A stretch of DNA of 64,000 nt from an uncultured Muribaculaceae bacterium. GTDB lineage: Bacteria > Bacteroidota > Bacteroidia > Bacteroidales > Muribaculaceae. Under the pieces are notes generated by a model. That model worked only from the letters and a program-made list of their open reading frames with translations. It was not told where the DNA came from and searched no databases. This document shows, in pieces, positions 61,082 to 64,000 of this stretch; position 1 is the stretch's first letter; every line of letters begins with the position of its first letter. The stretch lies in contig CAJTKG010000003.1 of assembly GCA_910576935.1 (NCBI GenBank), positions 1 through 64,000 of the forward strand, written 5' to 3'. The position numbers and the translations under genes were made by a program.

Positions 61082-62302
61082 TTATTTGTTAAGTCTGTCC
61101 TGAGTATATTTGAGTTTTTCTTCGTCTTTGAGGTTGTAATAAACATTCTCAAGATACTTCAAGGCGATTGTGTAATTTTCGTCTATGTTGTAAGCTCTTT
61201 CAAGATAATCGGCTGCCTCGTTGAAGAGAGGTCGGATATTTTCGTTGAAGTATGCTTCGATCTGTGTGGGATCTGAGGGTGCTTTGTCGCTGATCTCATA
61301 TGCGTCTTCGCAAAGGGCTTTGCCGTAATTGAAGAGGGCGTCTTTGCTGTACGGGTCGAGTTCGATTGCTTTAGCATAAGCTTTTTTTGCTTCGGCACGT
61401 TTGCCGTCGTTGTCATAGATGACGCCGAGAACCATATGATATTGTGCGTTTTCGGGATTGGCTGCGATAGCTTCATTGATGGCATCGAAAGCTTTCTGAT
61501 AGTCTTTCTTCTGAAGATAGTCGTTGATGATAATACCGATATACGAGGGTTCTTCTTTGCCGTAGATGGGCAGAGCCTCTTTGGCGAGTTCGAGAGCGGT
61601 AGCGCTGTCGGGGATCTGCGAAGCTACGCCAATGGCATAGTTATATGTATCCTTGTCGTTGTGTCCCAGAGCTATCGATGTTTTGAATGCTTTAAGAGCT
61701 TTGGGGAGGTTTTCGCCTTGCCAGGCGGCAATACCCTGATTGAAAGTGATGTCACCCATCAGTGTAGAATCGACATTTGCGATGTCTTTTCGGTAGGCGG
61801 GATTGGCGTACATGTCAACCATGACCTGCCATACATCATAGGCGTCGTTATAACGCTGATTGTTATAGAATGTTGCGCCGGCACCGCTGAAATCACCGAA
61901 GTGGCCTGCAAGTGTAGAAACTATTTCTTTTGAATATTTGGGCTTGATCTTGCCTTTTTCGTTAGGAACCGAGTCGAGGGGAAGAGCTTTCACATAATAG
62001 TTGTAACCGTCAAGAAGAGCCTCGGCCATCTTAAGTTCGCCGTTTTCGGGGAGCTTATTGAAAGCTTTGAGACCAAGCAGATGGTCATAGCATTTGAACG
62101 CTGCCTTACCGGGAATATACCAGGTCTGTGCGAGGCCCGAAGTTTCGGGGTTAGTCAGAGCGGGAGTGATGAGTTCTACAACAGGTTTGTAGTTGTCATC
62201 AGAACTTTTCATGGCCTTTTCAGCCTCTTTAACTACAGACATTTGAGCTGAAGCCGTAAGGCCGGCGAGAATGCCTGCACCAATAAGGATGATTTTTTTC
62301 AT
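61082..62302 (-). CDS. Exported tetratricopeptide-repeat protein
   Basis: 406 aa. Signal peptide IILIGAGILAGLTASA. At least four TPR-like units, clearest at about 270-345 (FDAINEAIAANPENAQYHMVLGVIYDNDGKRAEAKKAYAKAIELDP) and 375-400. TPRs mediate protein binding; the partner is unknown. It lies 40 bp after gyrA, a pairing I recall from other Bacteroidales, and ends at a strong terminator. Confidence 0.9.
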   Translation of the reverse strand: MKKIILIGAGILAGLTASAQMSVVKEAEKAMKSSDDNYKPVVELITPALTNPETSGLAQTWYIPGKAAFKCYDHLLGLKAFNKLPENGELKMAEALLDGYNYYVKALPLDSVPNEKGKIKPKYSKEIVSTLAGHFGDFSGAGATFYNNQRYNDAYDVWQVMVDMYANPAYRKDIANVDSTLMGDITFNQGIAAWQGENLPKALKAFKTSIALGHNDKDTYNYAIGVASQIPDSATALELAKEALPIYGKEEPSYIGIIINDYLQKKDYQKAFDAINEAIAANPENAQYHMVLGVIYDNDGKRAEAKKAYAKAIELDPYSKDALFNYGKALCEDAYEISDKAPSDPTQIEAYFNENIRPLFNEAADYLERAYNIDENYTIALKYLENVYYNLKDEEKLKYTQDRLNK

Positions 62303-62342
62303 AACATTTAATCGTTAGAATATTGATAGATAATTATTGTTT

Positions 62343-64000
62343 TCAATCGTTTGGCTGTTCTTCGTTGTCATCTTCGGGTTCGTTGGCGTCGATGTCTGCT
62401 TCATCGTCAACGATATCAGGGAGGACCTCGCCTTCAATAACCTCGACAACCTCTTCTTCGGGATCGGCGTCAACACAACATACCGAGGCTATGACGTCGT
62501 TGCGTTTGTCAAGGTTGATAAGCTTAACGCCTTGTGTCGCACGACCCATCACACGAATATCGGCAACATGGATGCGAAGGGTGATGCCCGACTTGTTGAT
62601 GATGACGAGATCTTTGTCGTCGTTGACGCTCTTGAAAGCGACAAGAAGACCGGTCTTGTCTGAGATATTCATGGTCTTGACGCCTTTGCCTCCACGATTG
62701 GTGACGCGATAGCCGTCGAGGAGCGAACGTTTGCCGAATCCTTTTTCAGAGATTACCATGACGTTGTCTTCTGACTCGGAACCCATGGCTATAAGTCCGA
62801 TTATCTCATCATCACCGCCATCAAGTCTCATTCCTCTAACACCCGTCGATACACGACCCATGGCTCTGAGTTTTGATTCATGGAAGCGTATGGCGCGACC
62901 GTTACGGTTAGCCATTAATATTTCAGAGTTGCCATCTGTGAGCTCTACGCCGATAAGACGGTCATCTTCTCTGATAATCAATGCCTTTTTGCCTTTGGAA
63001 AGCACACGGGCATATTCGGCGAGAAGGGTTTTCTTTACAATGCCGTTTTTGGTTGCGAAAACGAGGTAATGCGAATTTATAAATTCGCTGTCGTCGAGCT
63101 GTTTGCATCGTATGTAGGCGTTTACCTGATCACCGGGTTCGATTTCGAGCAAATTCTGGAGCGCGCGGCCTTTACTGTTCTTGGCTCCTTCGGGAAGCTC
63201 ATAGACTTTCATCTTATAGACCAGACCACGGTCGGTGAAGAACAACATAGTGTTGTGCATCGATGCCGGATAGATGTGCTCGATGAAGTCTTCGTCGCGG
63301 GTATCACTGCCTTTAGCTCCCACGCCACCGCGATTTTGTGCTCTGAATTCGCTCAGTGGAGTGCGTTTGATATATCCGAGATGTGAGATGGTGATAATCA
63401 TCTCATCGTCGGCATAGAAGTCTTCAGCATTGAAATCGCCTGCGGTATAGTCGATGACGGTGCGGCGCTCGTCTCCATATTGAGCCTTGACTGCCTCAAG
63501 TTCCTCGCGTATGACGCGGCGGCACTCGGCCGGATCAGACAGGATGAGTTCGAGTCGTGCGATCTCTGCCATAATCTTCTCGTAATCGGCCTCGAGTTTG
63601 CCTTGCTCAAGTTGAGTGAGGCTTTTAAGACGCATGTCGACGATTGCCTGTGTCTGTACGTCGACGAGTTCAAATCGTTCGGCAAGTCTTGCCTTGGCCT
63701 GCTCCGTATCGTCGGATGAGCGGATGATATGAATGACCTCGTCTATATTCTGTGAGGCAATAATCAGACCCCGAAGTATCAAGGCGCGTTCGCGGGCTTT
63801 GTTAAGTTCGAACTGTGTGCGTCTGATGACCACTTCATGACGGTGGTCGATAAAGGCCGAAATGATTTGCTTGATATTCAATGTGCAAGGGCGACCGTTC
63901 ACGAGAGCCACATTGTTGACGCTAAACGATGCCTGCATCTGTGTCATCTTGTAAAGTTTATTCAGCACAACGTTGGCGTTGGCGTCGCTTTTGAGCTTGA
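62343..64000 (-). CDS. gyrA: DNA gyrase subunit A (C-terminal part, runs off the window)
   Basis: Open from the window edge; ~552 codons present, the 5' end with the catalytic Tyr missing. The retained part covers the end of the breakage-reunion domain with coiled coil (SSDDTEQAKARLAERFELVDVQTQAIVDMRLKSL) and the six-bladed beta-pinwheel. The GyrA box-like VTNRGGKGVKTMNI and the NRGGVGAKG loop favour GyrA over ParC. The last ~40 aa are very acidic (DDEADIDANEPEDDNEEQ), a tail likely to tune supercoiling. Confidence 0.95.
   Translation of the reverse strand, partial: KLKSDANANVVLNKLYKMTQMQASFSVNNVALVNGRPCTLNIKQIISAFIDHRHEVVIRRTQFELNKARERALILRGLIIASQNIDEVIHIIRSSDDTEQAKARLAERFELVDVQTQAIVDMRLKSLTQLEQGKLEADYEKIMAEIARLELILSDPAECRRVIREELEAVKAQYGDERRTVIDYTAGDFNAEDFYADDEMIITISHLGYIKRTPLSEFRAQNRGGVGAKGSDTRDEDFIEHIYPASMHNTMLFFTDRGLVYKMKVYELPEGAKNSKGRALQNLLEIEPGDQVNAYIRCKQLDDSEFINSHYLVFATKNGIVKKTLLAEYARVLSKGKKALIIREDDRLIGVELTDGNSEILMANRNGRAIRFHESKLRAMGRVSTGVRGMRLDGGDDEIIGLIAMGSESEDNVMVISEKGFGKRSLLDGYRVTNRGGKGVKTMNISDKTGLLVAFKSVNDDKDLVIINKSGITLRIHVADIRVMGRATQGVKLINLDKRNDVIASVCCVDADPEEEVVEVIEGEVLPDIVDDEADIDANEPEDDNEEQPND

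Overview
The window looks like a chromosomal segment of a gut Bacteroidales, plausibly Muribaculaceae (the family call is inference). Evidence: many Bacteroidetes-type promoters (TTTG, about 20 bp, TAnnTTTG), a two-subunit methylmalonyl-CoA mutase, type III glutamine synthetase, a Bacteroidetes-style gene run ileS / DksA-like / lspA / DUF4296, DUF4290, DUF1599 and DUF4250 proteins, and an S16 protein with an Ala/Lys-rich tail. About 64 genes are described, and most are housekeeping.

Layout. 1-90 is the 3' end of a repeated gene, followed by its hairpin-rich 3' flank. 381-7865 (minus): both methylmalonyl-CoA mutase subunits, a Bcp peroxiredoxin, an NlpC/P60 protein and DNA primase. 8-10.5 kb: a small membrane protein, a 590-bp AT-rich gap and a secreted alpha-amylase. 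10.5-14.9 kb (plus): glutamine synthetase III behind a leader that contains its own terminator, then a PurF-type amidophosphoribosyltransferase. 14.8-20.2 kb (minus): DUF4250, UvrD/PcrA helicase, NspC, a GT2 glycosyltransferase and RadC. 20.3-26.7 kb: polyprenyl synthase and TatD (plus), then PrfC, PurT, a small unknown and RfbD (minus), then a Rossmann-like protein (plus). 26.7-33.1 kb: an intergenic region with a candidate small RNA, an ECF sigma factor, RmuC, YihY, RidA, FolC and a split chromate transporter. 33.2-36.1 kb: galK-galE and a flavin reductase.

36.07-37.17 kb holds the most unusual locus: a C-rich gene for a degenerate terminase-like ATPase whose C-terminal tail is itself encoded by GC-rich hairpins with a TCCC loop. 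Related hairpins lie on both sides. The tail and 3' flank of a second copy form the first ~215 bases of the window.

37.2-46.9 kb returns to housekeeping: rpsP, an OmpA-like protein, rimM, DUF4290, a TM2/ricin-lectin pair, fabG, tetR, a PBP4-type carboxypeptidase, rsmI, a coiled-coil lipoprotein and an XRE regulator. 46.9-50.7 kb is an accessory island: AT-rich non-coding DNA, an ISBst12-like IS66 element with perfect 8-bp target duplication but a frameshifted transposase, a small membrane protein and a decayed IS4-family (DUF4372) transposase. 50.7-64 kb: menA, pyrK-pyrD, the lspA-ileS cluster, tRNA-Arg(ACG), a DoxX-like protein, DUF1599, a TPR protein and the C-terminal part of gyrA, which runs off the window.
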